Source of the DNA: Salinisphaera sp052044135
GTDB taxonomy: Bacteria; Pseudomonadota; Gammaproteobacteria; Nevskiales; Salinisphaeraceae
Reading direction: 5' to 3'
DNA: 64,000 nucleotides
Assembly (NCBI RefSeq): GCF_052044135.1
Contig: NZ_JBQDYF010000002.1
Coordinates: forward strand, 264,979-328,978
Shown here: positions 55,129-62,776 of the stretch, in pieces
How the letters are laid out: the number at the start of each line of letters is the position of its first letter
How positions within the stretch are numbered: position 1 is the first letter of the stretch
The notes under the pieces: model-generated
The model's database searches: none
What the model was told of the DNA's origin: nothing
The model's input: only the letters and a program-made list of their open reading frames with translations
Position numbers and translations under genes: made by a program

Positions 55129-55552
55129 TAAAGCATGGCGCGGTAGCCGCCGACGAACGAATGCCGCATTAGCCCGGCGTGGCCGGGCGTGATTCAAGTG
55201 ATCGGCTGTCGGTCGCAGGAAGCGGATTGTGGCCGCGCCTCGCGCGCGACGCCGACCGACGCCACAAGCCGTTGCGTCTTGCGGGATGTCATCTTGTCCC
55301 CGGTTTGCCTGCATCGCGAACGCGTCTCGCGTTGAGCGACCGGGGCCAACGCCCACTCATACACAGAATCTGTGGATAAGCCCGTGGGTAGATCGTGCCG
55401 GCCCTCGTGGCGTCGGCGCGCGCGAAGGGTGATCAAATAATCGCCAGGCTGTTTCGCAATCGGGCGATGGCCGGGGTGGGGTGCCCGATAAGTCGCATAA
55501 TCGGGTAAAAATAAGGCTGACCGGTCGCTCGCCATCACCCGAAGAGTCAGAC
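55129..55552. other. Intergenic stretch with dispersed palindrome
   Basis: No gene seen in 424 bp. It contains the first copy of a CACAGAATCTGTG palindrome (55362-55390). Confidence 0.5.
55361..55390. repeat. Dispersed palindrome with DnaA-box-like sequence, copy 1
   Basis: ACACAGAATCTGTGGATAAG followed by CCCGTGGGTA. The CACAGA-A-TCTGTG palindrome overlaps TGTGGATAA, the exact complement of the DnaA box TTATCCACA. Other copies: 56622-56652 and 57603-57631. Confidence 0.7.
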
Positions 55553-56587
55553 ATGCCCGTTCATCGCCTGCCCACGTTCGGTCATCCACACCAGCCGCTG
55601 CTCGACGGGGTCACGCCGATCCAGCGGCTCACGCGTTTGGAGGACAGCCTCGGGCGTGCCGGCCGTGGCATCGAAATCCACGTCAAACGCGACGACCACA
55701 TGAGCCTGGGCGGCGGTGGCAACAAGCTGCGCAAACTCGAGTTTCTGTTGGGCCGGGCACGGGCCGAGGGCGTCGACACGGTGATTACCGTCGGCGGGCT
55801 GCAATCCAACCATGCCCGGTTGACCGCCGCCGCCTGTGCCCGGCTCGGCCTGGCTTGCGAACTCGTGCTCACCCGCGTGGTGCCGCGCGCCGATCCCGAC
55901 TACGAGACCAGCGGCAACATCCTGCTCAACCGCCTGTTCGATGCCCGGATCCAGGCCCACGCCGGCGACGTGGACGCCCTCGAGGAAGCCTGGGCGCGCG
56001 CCGAGGCGCTGGAGGCGCGCGGACGGTGTGTTCTGGTGGTGCCCACCGGCGGTGCCACGGCGTTGGGTTGCCTGGGCTATGCCCGCTGCGCCTACGAGAT
56101 CGCGGCCCAGGAAGAAAAGCTCGGTATCACGTTCGATACGCTAGTCACCGCCAACGGCAGCGGCGGCACCCACGCCGGTCTGGCCGCCGGTATGGTGGCC
56201 CTTCGCCGCGATCCGAGCCGGGTGCTGTCTTATACCGTGCTCGCCGAGGAAGCGGACGCGCGTCTGCGTACCACCGAGTTGATCGCGCAGACGCTTGATG
56301 CCATGGGCGTGGTCGGCAACCGCGGCCTCTTTTGCCCGTTGGTCGATGGCCGTCATCGAGGGCCGGGTTATGGCATGCCGACCCCGGCCATGATCGATGC
56401 CGTGGCGCGCGTGGCCCGTCTGGAAGGCCTGCTTCTCGATCCGGTGTATTCCGGCAAAGCCATGGCCGGACTGCTGGCCGATATTACCGCCGGCCGGTTC
56501 GAGCCGGGGCAGCGCGTACTGTTTCTGGCCACCGGCGGCGAGCCCGGCCTTTATGCGTATCGATCGGTGTTCAGCCCTGGCGACTGA
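55553..56587 (+). CDS. dcyD: D-cysteine desulfhydrase / ACC-deaminase family
   Basis: A 344-aa PLP enzyme of the ACC deaminase/DcyD group. The PLP Lys is in GGGGNKLRKLEFL (about residue 58). TVGGLQSNHARLTA follows, then the phosphate-binding VTANGSGGTHAG (about 197-208). It converts D-cysteine to pyruvate, ammonia and sulfide, or deaminates 1-aminocyclopropane-1-carboxylate. Key residues separating these two activities were not checked. ATG 55553 starts right at the family N-terminus. Monocistronic, with dispersed palindromes on both sides. Confidence 0.85.
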   Translation: MPVHRLPTFGHPHQPLLDGVTPIQRLTRLEDSLGRAGRGIEIHVKRDDHMSLGGGGNKLRKLEFLLGRARAEGVDTVITVGGLQSNHARLTAAACARLGLACELVLTRVVPRADPDYETSGNILLNRLFDARIQAHAGDVDALEEAWARAEALEARGRCVLVVPTGGATALGCLGYARCAYEIAAQEEKLGITFDTLVTANGSGGTHAGLAAGMVALRRDPSRVLSYTVLAEEADARLRTTELIAQTLDAMGVVGNRGLFCPLVDGRHRGPGYGMPTPAMIDAVARVARLEGLLLDPVYSGKAMAGLLADITAGRFEPGQRVLFLATGGEPGLYAYRSVFSPGD

Positions 56588-56621
56588 GTGGCGGCCGCGC
56601 GCGCCCTGGGGCCGCGAACAA

Positions 56622-56652
56622 CCCACAGAATCTGTGGACAAGGCCGTGGGCC
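56622..56652. repeat. Dispersed palindrome, copy 2
   Basis: CCACAGAATCTGTGGACAAG then GCCGTGGGCC. One base differs from the DnaA-box form (TGTGGACAA). Confidence 0.7.
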
Positions 56653-56686
56653 GTTTGCGCGAAAGCCCGTGGCAGCAAGGCATTGA

Positions 56687-56896
56687 AGACGCTGGTCAAG
56701 AAATGTTCAAGCGATGGACGCGCGCGTGGCCGGTCGAAAACATTATCCCTCGGATGTTGTCGTGGGCGCGGCCAGCGGCCACTTCGTGGGCATATTCGCC
56801 GACGAAGCGTTTCTGGGCCTCTCGCCCGATCGCTTCGTACCCACCGTCAGCATGTCGCGCCATGGCGGCACGGTGGGCTTCGAAGGCCACTTCTAG
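56687..56896 (+). pseudogene. PAP2-type phosphatase C-terminal remnant
   Basis: An open stretch of about 60-70 codons with GRKHYPSDVVVGAASGHFVG, the characteristic active-site end of PAP2/vanadium-haloperoxidase-like phosphatases. An in-frame stop at 56684-56686 and the absence of upstream domains show that the N-terminal part is lost. A roughly 60-aa product could start at ATG 56714 but would lack the rest of the active site. Confidence 0.65.
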
Positions 56897-56978
56897 CCGA
56901 CGGCGGGCGGCCTCGTCTTGAGGCCGTCTGCCGTGCTCGCGCGGATGATGGGTTGGGGCGGTTGCTCGCCGCCTGTGG

Positions 56979-57362
56979 CTACAGCCAGCGCGTGATATAC
57001 GGCAGGAAAACGATCAGGCCGACCGCCACCGAGCCGAGAGCGCTCAACAGGACCGCCCCCGCGGCCACGTCCTTGGCCTTTTTGACCACCGGATGAAAAT
57101 CCGGCGAGGCGACATCGCACAGCAGCTCGAATGCGGTATTCAACGCCTCCGCCACCCAGACCGTGGTAATCGCCAGAATCAGCACGCACCACTCGATGGG
57201 TGTCACGCCCACGGCCAGCCCGAGGCACACCACGACCGCCGTGGCCGCGGCGTGAACCCGGGCGTTGTGCTGGCTGACGAGCAGCTCGCCAATGCCGGCG
57301 ATGGCATATCGCATGCTGCGAATACGCCCGATGAAGGTAAACGGGGCTGTGCTGTCGTTCAT
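56979..57362 (-). CDS. dgkA: Diacylglycerol kinase (prokaryotic, DgkA family)
   Basis: A 127-aa integral membrane kinase with three helices. FIGRIRSMRYAIAGIGELL at the start and the ATP/metal segment AEALNTAFELLCD (about 70-82) are typical, followed by VVKKAKDVAAGAVLLSAL. It recycles diacylglycerol (or undecaprenol) by phosphorylation. ATG 57362 chosen; upstream frame continues but without family features. Confidence 0.9.
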   Translation of the reverse strand: MNDSTAPFTFIGRIRSMRYAIAGIGELLVSQHNARVHAAATAVVVCLGLAVGVTPIEWCVLILAITTVWVAEALNTAFELLCDVASPDFHPVVKKAKDVAAGAVLLSALGSVAVGLIVFLPYITRWL

Positions 57363-57711
57363 GGGCGAGCGCCTGCGCTGGATACCGTGTGCCAACGCGC
57401 CGAGCTCGCATATCGCACAACCCGGCGGGCCGGCCCTCGGTTGTTTACGCAGGCGGGGACCAAATTGCAACCGGGCGCCGCGCCGCCGCTGGTTCATCGC
57501 GCCCAATGGCGTCTCCGGGCTTGTCGCCGCGTCGTCGCTTCGCCGGGGCGAAGCTTGCGCGCGAACCGAAAGGCGGCCACAACGTACCGGGCGGCGAACC
57601 ATACACAGAATCTGTGGATAACGCCGTGGGCAAGTCGGCCATCGGCCCGGCCGGCATGGGCGCGGCGCGGCCGGTTAAAAATTGATCGGCCATAGCCGGA
57701 AGCAGGGCAGT
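57363..57711. other. Gap between dgkA and the integrase gene
   Basis: No gene seen in 349 bp. The third dispersed palindrome lies at 57603-57631, about 80 bp from the 3' end of the integron integrase gene. Confidence 0.5.
57603..57631. repeat. Dispersed palindrome with DnaA-box-like sequence, copy 3
   Basis: ACACAGAATCTGTGGATAAC then GCCGTGGGC; again an exact TGTGGATAA. Confidence 0.7.
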
Positions 57712-58686
57712 TCAGCTATCGAGCGGGCTGACCACGCCGCGCCCGCCCAGCTTGAGCACATGCGTATAAATCATCGTGGTCTGCACGCTTTTGTGGCCGA
57801 GCAGCTCCTGAACCGTCCGGATATCGTTGCCGCGCTCCAACAGGTGCGTGGCAAACGAGTGTCGTAGCGTATGGCAACTGGCCTTCTTGTGGATGCCGGC
57901 GCGCTTCACGGCGCCCTTTACCGCATGCTGCAAACCCTTCTCACTGAGATGATGGCGGCGTGTCCTGCCCGACCGCGGATCCGTCGACAACCGCGACGAA
58001 GGGAAAACGTATTGCCAGGCGAGTTCCGTCTGCGCGTTGGAATACTTCTCCGCCAATGCCGTGGGCAGATAAACCGAACCGTAACCGGCCGCGAGATCGG
58101 CCCGATGCTGCGCCGCGACGCGATCGATTTGCGCTGTCAACGCGTCCGTGACCGAGGCGGGCAGCGGTGTGACCCGGTCCTTCGCCCCCTTGGCATCACG
58201 AACCACGATCTGCCGGTACTCGAAGTCCACATCCTTCACCCGCAGCCGAACCGCTTCCATCAGCCGCAACCCCGACCCGTAAAGCAAAGACGCCATCAGC
58301 CGGTAAGTACCGTCCAGCTGCGCCAGCAGGCGCGCGACCTCCAGCGCGCTCAACACCTCCGGTATCCGCGCCGGGCGCTTGACGCGCACCACGTCATCCA
58401 TCCACGGCAATTCCGTGCCCAGCACCTCCTTGTACAGAAACAGCACTGCATTCAGTGCCTGATTCTGCGTCGACGCCGCCACGTGGCGGTCGACCGCGAG
58501 ATGCGTGAGAAAAGCCTCCACCTCCGGCTTGCCCATATCGTTGGGATGCCGCTTGCCGTGAAACAGGATAAAGCGACGAATCCAGGCAAGATACGTCCTC
58601 TCGGTTCGGATGCTGTAATGCTTTAGCCGTATGCGCTCGCGGACACGATCGAGTAGCTTCGGCGGCTGATTGGGCGATTTAGGCAT
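57712..58686 (-). CDS. intI: Integron integrase IntI
   Basis: A 324-aa tyrosine recombinase that captures and shuffles gene cassettes at attI and attC sites. The catalytic residues sit where expected: Arg near 139 in GSGLRLMEAVRLR, HxxR near 271-274 in CHTLRHSFATHLL, and Tyr near 306 in TTMIYTH. The extra IntI-specific segment between motifs is present (GRTRRHHLSEKGLQHAVKGA, about 240-260), which separates it from XerC/XerD. It is full length and has no frameshift. It is divergent from five cassettes with attC sites to the right, the standard integron layout. Confidence 0.95.
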   Translation of the reverse strand: MPKSPNQPPKLLDRVRERIRLKHYSIRTERTYLAWIRRFILFHGKRHPNDMGKPEVEAFLTHLAVDRHVAASTQNQALNAVLFLYKEVLGTELPWMDDVVRVKRPARIPEVLSALEVARLLAQLDGTYRLMASLLYGSGLRLMEAVRLRVKDVDFEYRQIVVRDAKGAKDRVTPLPASVTDALTAQIDRVAAQHRADLAAGYGSVYLPTALAEKYSNAQTELAWQYVFPSSRLSTDPRSGRTRRHHLSEKGLQHAVKGAVKRAGIHKKASCHTLRHSFATHLLERGNDIRTVQELLGHKSVQTTMIYTHVLKLGGRGVVSPLDS

Positions 58687-58850
58687 TTTTAATAACTGGT
58701 TAGCGGTCTATTGTTATTGCATGCCGCATAACGGGCAGCCTGCATTGCCTTTGGTTATTACTATACGAAAATGCGATGAAGTGCTATACCTACTTTCAGC
58801 CGTATACTTGGCGTTGGGGAACAGCAACTTTGGTTCAGACAAGGGGTAAT
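58687..58850. other. Putative attI and first cassette boundary
   Basis: The region between intI and the first cassette gene should hold attI. A GTTATTA at 58754-58760 with a GCATAAC upstream resembles the recombination core (GTTRRRY) imperfectly. The exact crossover point is not certain. Confidence 0.45.
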
Positions 58851-59222
58851 ATGAGCAAACTTAGTAGCGAAGTGTCAGCGGAACTTGTCGCAAGTTTTTA
58901 TAAAGCGGCTATTTCTTTGGTCCTCGCTACAGCAGGTGGGCAACTTGCGCTAATAGAGACAGTTTTCTCAGATTCAAACTGCAGCTTGCTCGCTTATGTA
59001 TCCCTAATTTTGGTTCTGCTGAGCGGCATATTTGATCTCGGCGCATACGAGACCATGGTTAATCGTTTGTCGAAGACAGATAGCCCGAAGTGTTCGCTAG
59101 CTGAAAATCTCGAGAAATTTTCGCCAAAATCTGAAGGTGTGGAAATAGCTTTGAGGCATGTCAGCGGTATTCTTTACGGATCGGGAATTGTCTGCTTCGC
59201 TGCGTTCGCCTACCTGTCGTAG
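58851..59222 (+). CDS. Cassette 1: small membrane protein, unknown
   Basis: A 123-aa protein (ATG 58851 with AGGGG upstream; an earlier in-frame ATG at 58776 is less likely). Three hydrophobic helices: about 18-40, 48-72 and 103-120, the middle one LLAYVSLILVLLSGIFDLG. A cytoplasmic loop of about 30 polar residues lies between helices 2 and 3. No family recognised. The stop codon is 16 bp before the attC site. Being first in the array, it is nearest any promoter in the attI region. Confidence 0.8.
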   Translation: MSKLSSEVSAELVASFYKAAISLVLATAGGQLALIETVFSDSNCSLLAYVSLILVLLSGIFDLGAYETMVNRLSKTDSPKCSLAENLEKFSPKSEGVEIALRHVSGILYGSGIVCFAAFAYLS

Positions 59223-59237
59223 CCTTAGCAGGAAATT

Positions 59238-59340
59238 TCCCAACAAGTCGCTGCAGCTGACCGCCCAAAGCGCTGCCGCGCTTCGGGTTCCCTCCGCGGC
59301 CTTCGGCCGCTCCGGCGGCAACTGAGCTTCGGCGTTATAC
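59238..59340 (+). repeat. attC site 1 (103 bp)
   Basis: R'' TCCCAAC (first base off consensus) and R' GTTATAC frame a structured core with the stem CCCAAAGCGC/GCGCTTCGGG (one mismatch) and a second stem GGCCTTCGGCC-like. Confidence 0.88.
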
Positions 59341-59377
59341 CTATAGCACCGCGTTTCAGTAGTTCTTGAGAATAGAT

Positions 59378-59569
59378 ATGGCAGGCAAAAAACATCACGT
59401 GCTACGGAACCCATCCGGCGGATGGAGCGTTAAGAAGGAAGGCTCCGCTCGGGCATCTGGCAAATTTGCGACACAGAAGGAAGCTATCGAAGCAGCCAAG
59501 GCCATAAGCCAAAAGCAAGGCACGCGAGTTGTAGTTCACGATCGCAATGGCCGTATTACCAAGCGGTAG
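59378..59569 (+). CDS. Cassette 2, gene A: DUF2188 protein
   Basis: A 63-aa protein with the DUF2188 pattern: HHVLRNPSGGWSVKKEGSARAS, then FATQKEAIEAAKAISQKQG and VVVHDRNGRITKR. DUF2188 is a small basic alpha/beta domain of unknown function, common on mobile elements. The ATG is 37 bp after the cassette boundary. Gene B of the same cassette starts 5 bp after its stop codon, so both are read from one transcript. Confidence 0.85.
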   Translation: MAGKKHHVLRNPSGGWSVKKEGSARASGKFATQKEAIEAAKAISQKQGTRVVVHDRNGRITKR

Positions 59570-59574
59570 CTAGC

Positions 59575-60198
59575 GTGAGCGAAAATAATTTCGAGCAAAG
59601 CGTTTTTATCAATTGCCCATTTGACGATGATTATCGGCAACTACTTTTGGCAATTATTTTTACCGCAAAATTTCTAGGCTTTAATCCGCGCCTCACCCTA
59701 GAGCGCGCAGATTCCGGCGCCACGCGTATTTCACATATTATAGAACTTATAGCGGAATGTAAGTTCGGAATTCACGACCTATCTAGGCTGCTAGCTACTG
59801 AAAAAAATCAGCCAGCTCGTATGAACATGCCGTTCGAATTAGGTGTCGATTTCGGATGTAAAAAATTCAAAGAAGGCGAATGGCAAGATAAAAGAATTTT
59901 AATTTTGGAGAAAGAGCGTTATCGCTATCAGGCTGCTCTCAGCGATCTTTCGGGGTCCGATATCAAAAACCACGACGACGATCCGATGCGATTAACCAAA
60001 GCCGTACGTGATTGGTTTGTAACGGAGGTCCTTGGAAAGGGGCCGAGTCATAAAGTTATATGGTATTCGTTTAACGATTTCACGGCTGCTCTGGAGGAAA
60101 ACCTTATTCAGGAAGGTCACGAACAAGAGGATTTTGGAGAGGTGCCAATACCTGAGGTGATGTCCTACATGGATCATTGGTTCGTTGAGCGCGTATAA
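59575..60198 (+). CDS. Cassette 2, gene B: TIR/deoxyribosyltransferase-like protein
   Basis: A 207-aa soluble protein starting with GTG. Conserved-looking motifs: FINCPFDDDY (11-20), ECKFGIHDLSR (61-71) and RMNMPFELGVDFG (82-94). The pattern of a strand ending in DLS and a helix with xPFELG is that of nucleoside 2-deoxyribosyltransferases and TIR-like nucleotide-cleaving domains, where this Glu is catalytic. The rest (95-207) has no recognised domain. Its stop TAA lies inside the attC R'' box. If the fold is right it may act on NAD or nucleotides; a defence role is inference. Confidence 0.8.
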   Translation: MSENNFEQSVFINCPFDDDYRQLLLAIIFTAKFLGFNPRLTLERADSGATRISHIIELIAECKFGIHDLSRLLATEKNQPARMNMPFELGVDFGCKKFKEGEWQDKRILILEKERYRYQAALSDLSGSDIKNHDDDPMRLTKAVRDWFVTEVLGKGPSHKVIWYSFNDFTAALEENLIQEGHEQEDFGEVPIPEVMSYMDHWFVERV

Positions 60199-60267
60199 CC
60201 AGGCGCTACAGTTTACCGCCCAAAGCGCTGCCGCGCTTCGGCCGGCAACTGAGCTTAGGCGTTATAC
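60193..60267 (+). repeat. attC site 2 (75 bp, shortened)
   Basis: R'' GTATAAC and R' GTTATAC are perfectly complementary. The first stem is kept, but the segment carrying the second stem of the 103-bp sites is deleted. Confidence 0.85.
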
Positions 60268-60350
60268 CGTCTCTCGCCTTAGAGATGACAAACCTATATA
60301 AACGCAATTGTAGTAGCAGGCTAACGTTTGATAACTAATAAGGTACTTGA

Positions 60351-60671
60351 ATGAGTAAAGGCGCAAAAAACCATGACTCGCCTCAAAAAAATAAGAACGA
60401 TAATTTGCTTACCGATAAACAGCGCAAAGAAGTCGCATCACGTCTTGAGGAAAGGGGCGTTAGAAATGCGTGCCCAATGTGTGGAGGCAAGAGCTGGACG
60501 GTTGCCGATGGTTACTTTAATCAAGCCTTACAAGGTGAACTAAAAGGCATGGTGCTTGGCGGCCCGAGCATTCCAAGTGCCGCACTGATCTGCACAAATT
60601 GCGGCTTTATGAGCCAACATGCGCTTGGGGCGTTGGGCTTGCTTCCTTCAACCACCGAGGACAAATCATGA
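60351..60671 (+). CDS. Cassette 3, gene A: zinc-ribbon protein, unknown
   Basis: A 106-aa soluble protein. A Lys/Asn-rich start is followed by a split zinc ribbon: CPMCGGKSW (about 42-50) and CTNCGF (about 81-86), spaced by a Gly-rich loop (QGELKGMVLGGPSIPSAAL). It overlaps the next gene by 4 bp (ATGA), showing translational coupling with a membrane protein. No named family recognised. Probable metal-bound nucleic-acid- or protein-binding module. Confidence 0.82.
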   Translation: MSKGAKNHDSPQKNKNDNLLTDKQRKEVASRLEERGVRNACPMCGGKSWTVADGYFNQALQGELKGMVLGGPSIPSAALICTNCGFMSQHALGALGLLPSTTEDKS

Positions 60672-61075
60672 ATACCTCGGATGGTCAAATCGATTTACAA
60701 GAAGATTTCTCTCGTCAGCTAACCGTTCACAAGAGCCTTGACCAGGAAGTAATAGTAACCACCGCAGATAAAGTGCATCTTTGCCTAATAAAACATAGAG
60801 ATAAGTTGACGGCCAAGCGCGAATGGACATTGCCTGCGAGTATCTGCATTACTTTAGTAGCGAGCCTCACTGCGGCTCAGTTCAGAGATTTTTTTCTCGA
60901 TGCCGCCGTGTGGAAGGCTTTATTTATAATTTCAACAATAATAACTTTTATTTGGTTCTGCTTTGCCGTCAAAAAAGCATGGGACAATCGGCAGAGTGGC
61001 GATATTGACGAGATTGTTGAGGCTTTAAAGGCGCACTCAGGTAATAACGCCTCGAACTATACAAAAGGCGGCTAA
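60668..61075 (+). CDS. Cassette 3, gene B: two-helix membrane protein, unknown
   Basis: A 135-aa protein starting at the ATG that overlaps the zinc-ribbon stop. A polar N-terminus (1-55) is followed by two hydrophobic helices (about 60-80 and 87-107, FIISTIITFIWFCFAVK) and a short polar tail. A longer frame from 60599 exists, but the overlapping ATGA start is far more plausible. With gene A it forms a two-protein cassette, soluble zinc protein plus membrane partner. Confidence 0.8.
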   Translation: MNTSDGQIDLQEDFSRQLTVHKSLDQEVIVTTADKVHLCLIKHRDKLTAKREWTLPASICITLVASLTAAQFRDFFLDAAVWKALFIISTIITFIWFCFAVKKAWDNRQSGDIDEIVEALKAHSGNNASNYTKGG

Positions 61076-61117
61076 ATTAGTAACAAGCGAGAACTCAATC
61101 TTGGCAAGTGGTCTTAA

Positions 61118-61220
61118 GTATAACGATGCGCTGCAGTTGACCGCCCAAAGCGCTGCCGCGCTCTGGGTTCCCTCCGTGGCCTGCGGCCACTCCGGCGGCA
61201 ACTGAGCTTGGGCGTTAGAC
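61118..61220 (+). repeat. attC site 3 (103 bp)
   Basis: R'' GTATAAC, R' GTTAGAC, with internal stems CCCAAAGCGC/GCGCTCTGGG and GTGGCCTGCGGCCAC. Confidence 0.88.
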
Positions 61221-61247
61221 ACGATCCACAGACTTTGACGCAATGAA

Positions 61248-62651
61248 ATGATTACTTTCAGTACGGAATTCCCGTTATCTTCCGAAGTTACGGTACAGGA
61301 CGTCTTACGTTTAGCTTGCCGATGGCTAACTGGGAGCCCTCATACTTCGTTAGAGGAGTCGTCGTTCGAATCCTTACCAAAAGACGATTCACTCACAGTA
61401 AAAGCCGGACACGAGACTGTCATTCTCGCTACCGCAAGTACGGCTGAGTATGAGATTGCGGGACTGCAATATCGTAAGACGGATAAGGGGCTTAATTGGG
61501 TAACGGCGATTGTAGCGCGAAAAGAAGATGAGGAGATACTTTTTAGCGTGCAAGTATCCTGTGAATCTCTTGGAACCTTAGTCAATCTTCCAGCCGCAAA
61601 GAAACCTTTCATTATAAAGCAAGTAATAAAGACTTTAGGTGGTGGGGAGGATGGCCAAATCCCGGTCGCGGATAAGCCCTTCGTATTAAAAGACCAGCAC
61701 GTCCATGCCGCTGCAGCCTTGATAAAGGGCGAAGCGGAAAATAAATTACCGATCGTTTATGTAAGTGTTGGTTTCAATGGGACTCTTGCTATCGATCCGG
61801 CGCGCTTGGCTCCTTTCGTATCCGGATTAGCTCATGTTGTAGTTGAGCCGTCTAGAAGTTTTTCTACCAAATTACGTCATCTCGTTCGCGGCAGGAACGT
61901 TTATGACGGCACTATTGGTGTCTACTGGCCGCAAAGTAGTGCTCGAAAATCTTACTTCTTGGCTCGCTACGATGACGATCCAATAGCTCTACAACGCGCA
62001 ATTTCTGACGAGCTGCAGCAAGCGCTTTCCAATCGTCGCCTCACGACGAATTGCACCTGGCTTCACCTTCAAGAAGAGCTATCTCGTGTCCGAATAAATG
62101 CCCTGAGAGAGAATAAGTCTTCGTCAGTGGACGAATATGTTGAAGCTTTTGACACCGAGCTTAAAGCGAAGGAGCAGCGTATTCGCGAAGCTGATAACGA
62201 AATTTATAAACTTAAGGCAGAGCTGCGCCGCTACGACAACAATGCTGGCTCTGATTCGGGAATGCTCTTAACTTTAGGCGAAGAGCAAGACCTTTACCCT
62301 CAAGAAATTCATGACCTAATAATATTAGCGTTAAAGGAATCAGTAAAAAATACTCACGAAGGAAGTCGCAGAGAACATGTGGTAAACGATCTAATAGCCG
62401 CAAATGCGATAGGCTCTGACATGGAAGAGATTGAAAAATGCATTAAAGAGACCTTGAGCGACTACCGAAAAATGAGTTCAAAAAAACGCTCGTCGTTAGA
62501 ATCACTAGGCTTCACGATAACTGAAGACGGCAAGCATTTTAAAATCGTTTTTCGCAGTGACAATCGATACACCTTTATTTTGCCTAAAACCAGTAGTGAC
62601 CATCGCGCAGGAAAAAATGCCGCCAGTGATATTACTAATAAGCTTTTTTGA
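61248..62651 (+). CDS. Cassette 4: 467-aa protein of unknown function
   Basis: A large cassette protein, soluble. Residues about 1-200 form an alpha/beta N-terminal region; 200-265 contain YDGTIGVYWPQSSARKSYFLARY. A charged coiled-coil lies at about 300-335 (DTELKAKEQRIREADNEIY). A C-terminal region (about 345-467) has LYPQEIHDLIILALKES, EGSRREHVVNDL and the end GFTITEDGKHFKIVF...SDHRAGKNAASDI, reminiscent of HicA-like or other small RNA-binding folds. No named family recognised. ATG lies 33 bp after the cassette boundary with no clear ribosome site. At 1.4 kb it is large for an integron cassette. Confidence 0.85.
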   Translation: MITFSTEFPLSSEVTVQDVLRLACRWLTGSPHTSLEESSFESLPKDDSLTVKAGHETVILATASTAEYEIAGLQYRKTDKGLNWVTAIVARKEDEEILFSVQVSCESLGTLVNLPAAKKPFIIKQVIKTLGGGEDGQIPVADKPFVLKDQHVHAAAALIKGEAENKLPIVYVSVGFNGTLAIDPARLAPFVSGLAHVVVEPSRSFSTKLRHLVRGRNVYDGTIGVYWPQSSARKSYFLARYDDDPIALQRAISDELQQALSNRRLTTNCTWLHLQEELSRVRINALRENKSSSVDEYVEAFDTELKAKEQRIREADNEIYKLKAELRRYDNNAGSDSGMLLTLGEEQDLYPQEIHDLIILALKESVKNTHEGSRREHVVNDLIAANAIGSDMEEIEKCIKETLSDYRKMSSKKRSSLESLGFTITEDGKHFKIVFRSDNRYTFILPKTSSDHRAGKNAASDITNKLF

Positions 62652-62658
62652 TATTAGT

Positions 62659-62761
62659 GGCTAACAAGTCGCTGCAGTTGACCGCCCGAAGCGCTGGCGT
62701 GCTTCGGGTCCCCTCCGCAGCCGATGGCTGCTCCGGCGGCAACTGAGCTTCAGCGTTGGGT
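62659..62761 (+). repeat. attC site 4 (103 bp)
   Basis: R'' GGCTAAC and R' GTTGGGT. The internal stem is close to the others, with small changes (GCGCTGGCGTGCTTC). Confidence 0.88.
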
Positions 62762-62776
62762 ATTTAAGGAGAAAGA

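Noticed and set aside
55361..57631. Replication origin suggested by DnaA-box-like sequences
   Set aside because: Only three boxes spread over 2.3 kb, no AT-rich unwinding region and no dnaA, dnaN or gyrB genes nearby.
58687..58850. LexA box for SOS control of intI
   Set aside because: No CTGT-N8-ACAG sequence was found in the intI upstream region, although many mobile integrons have one.
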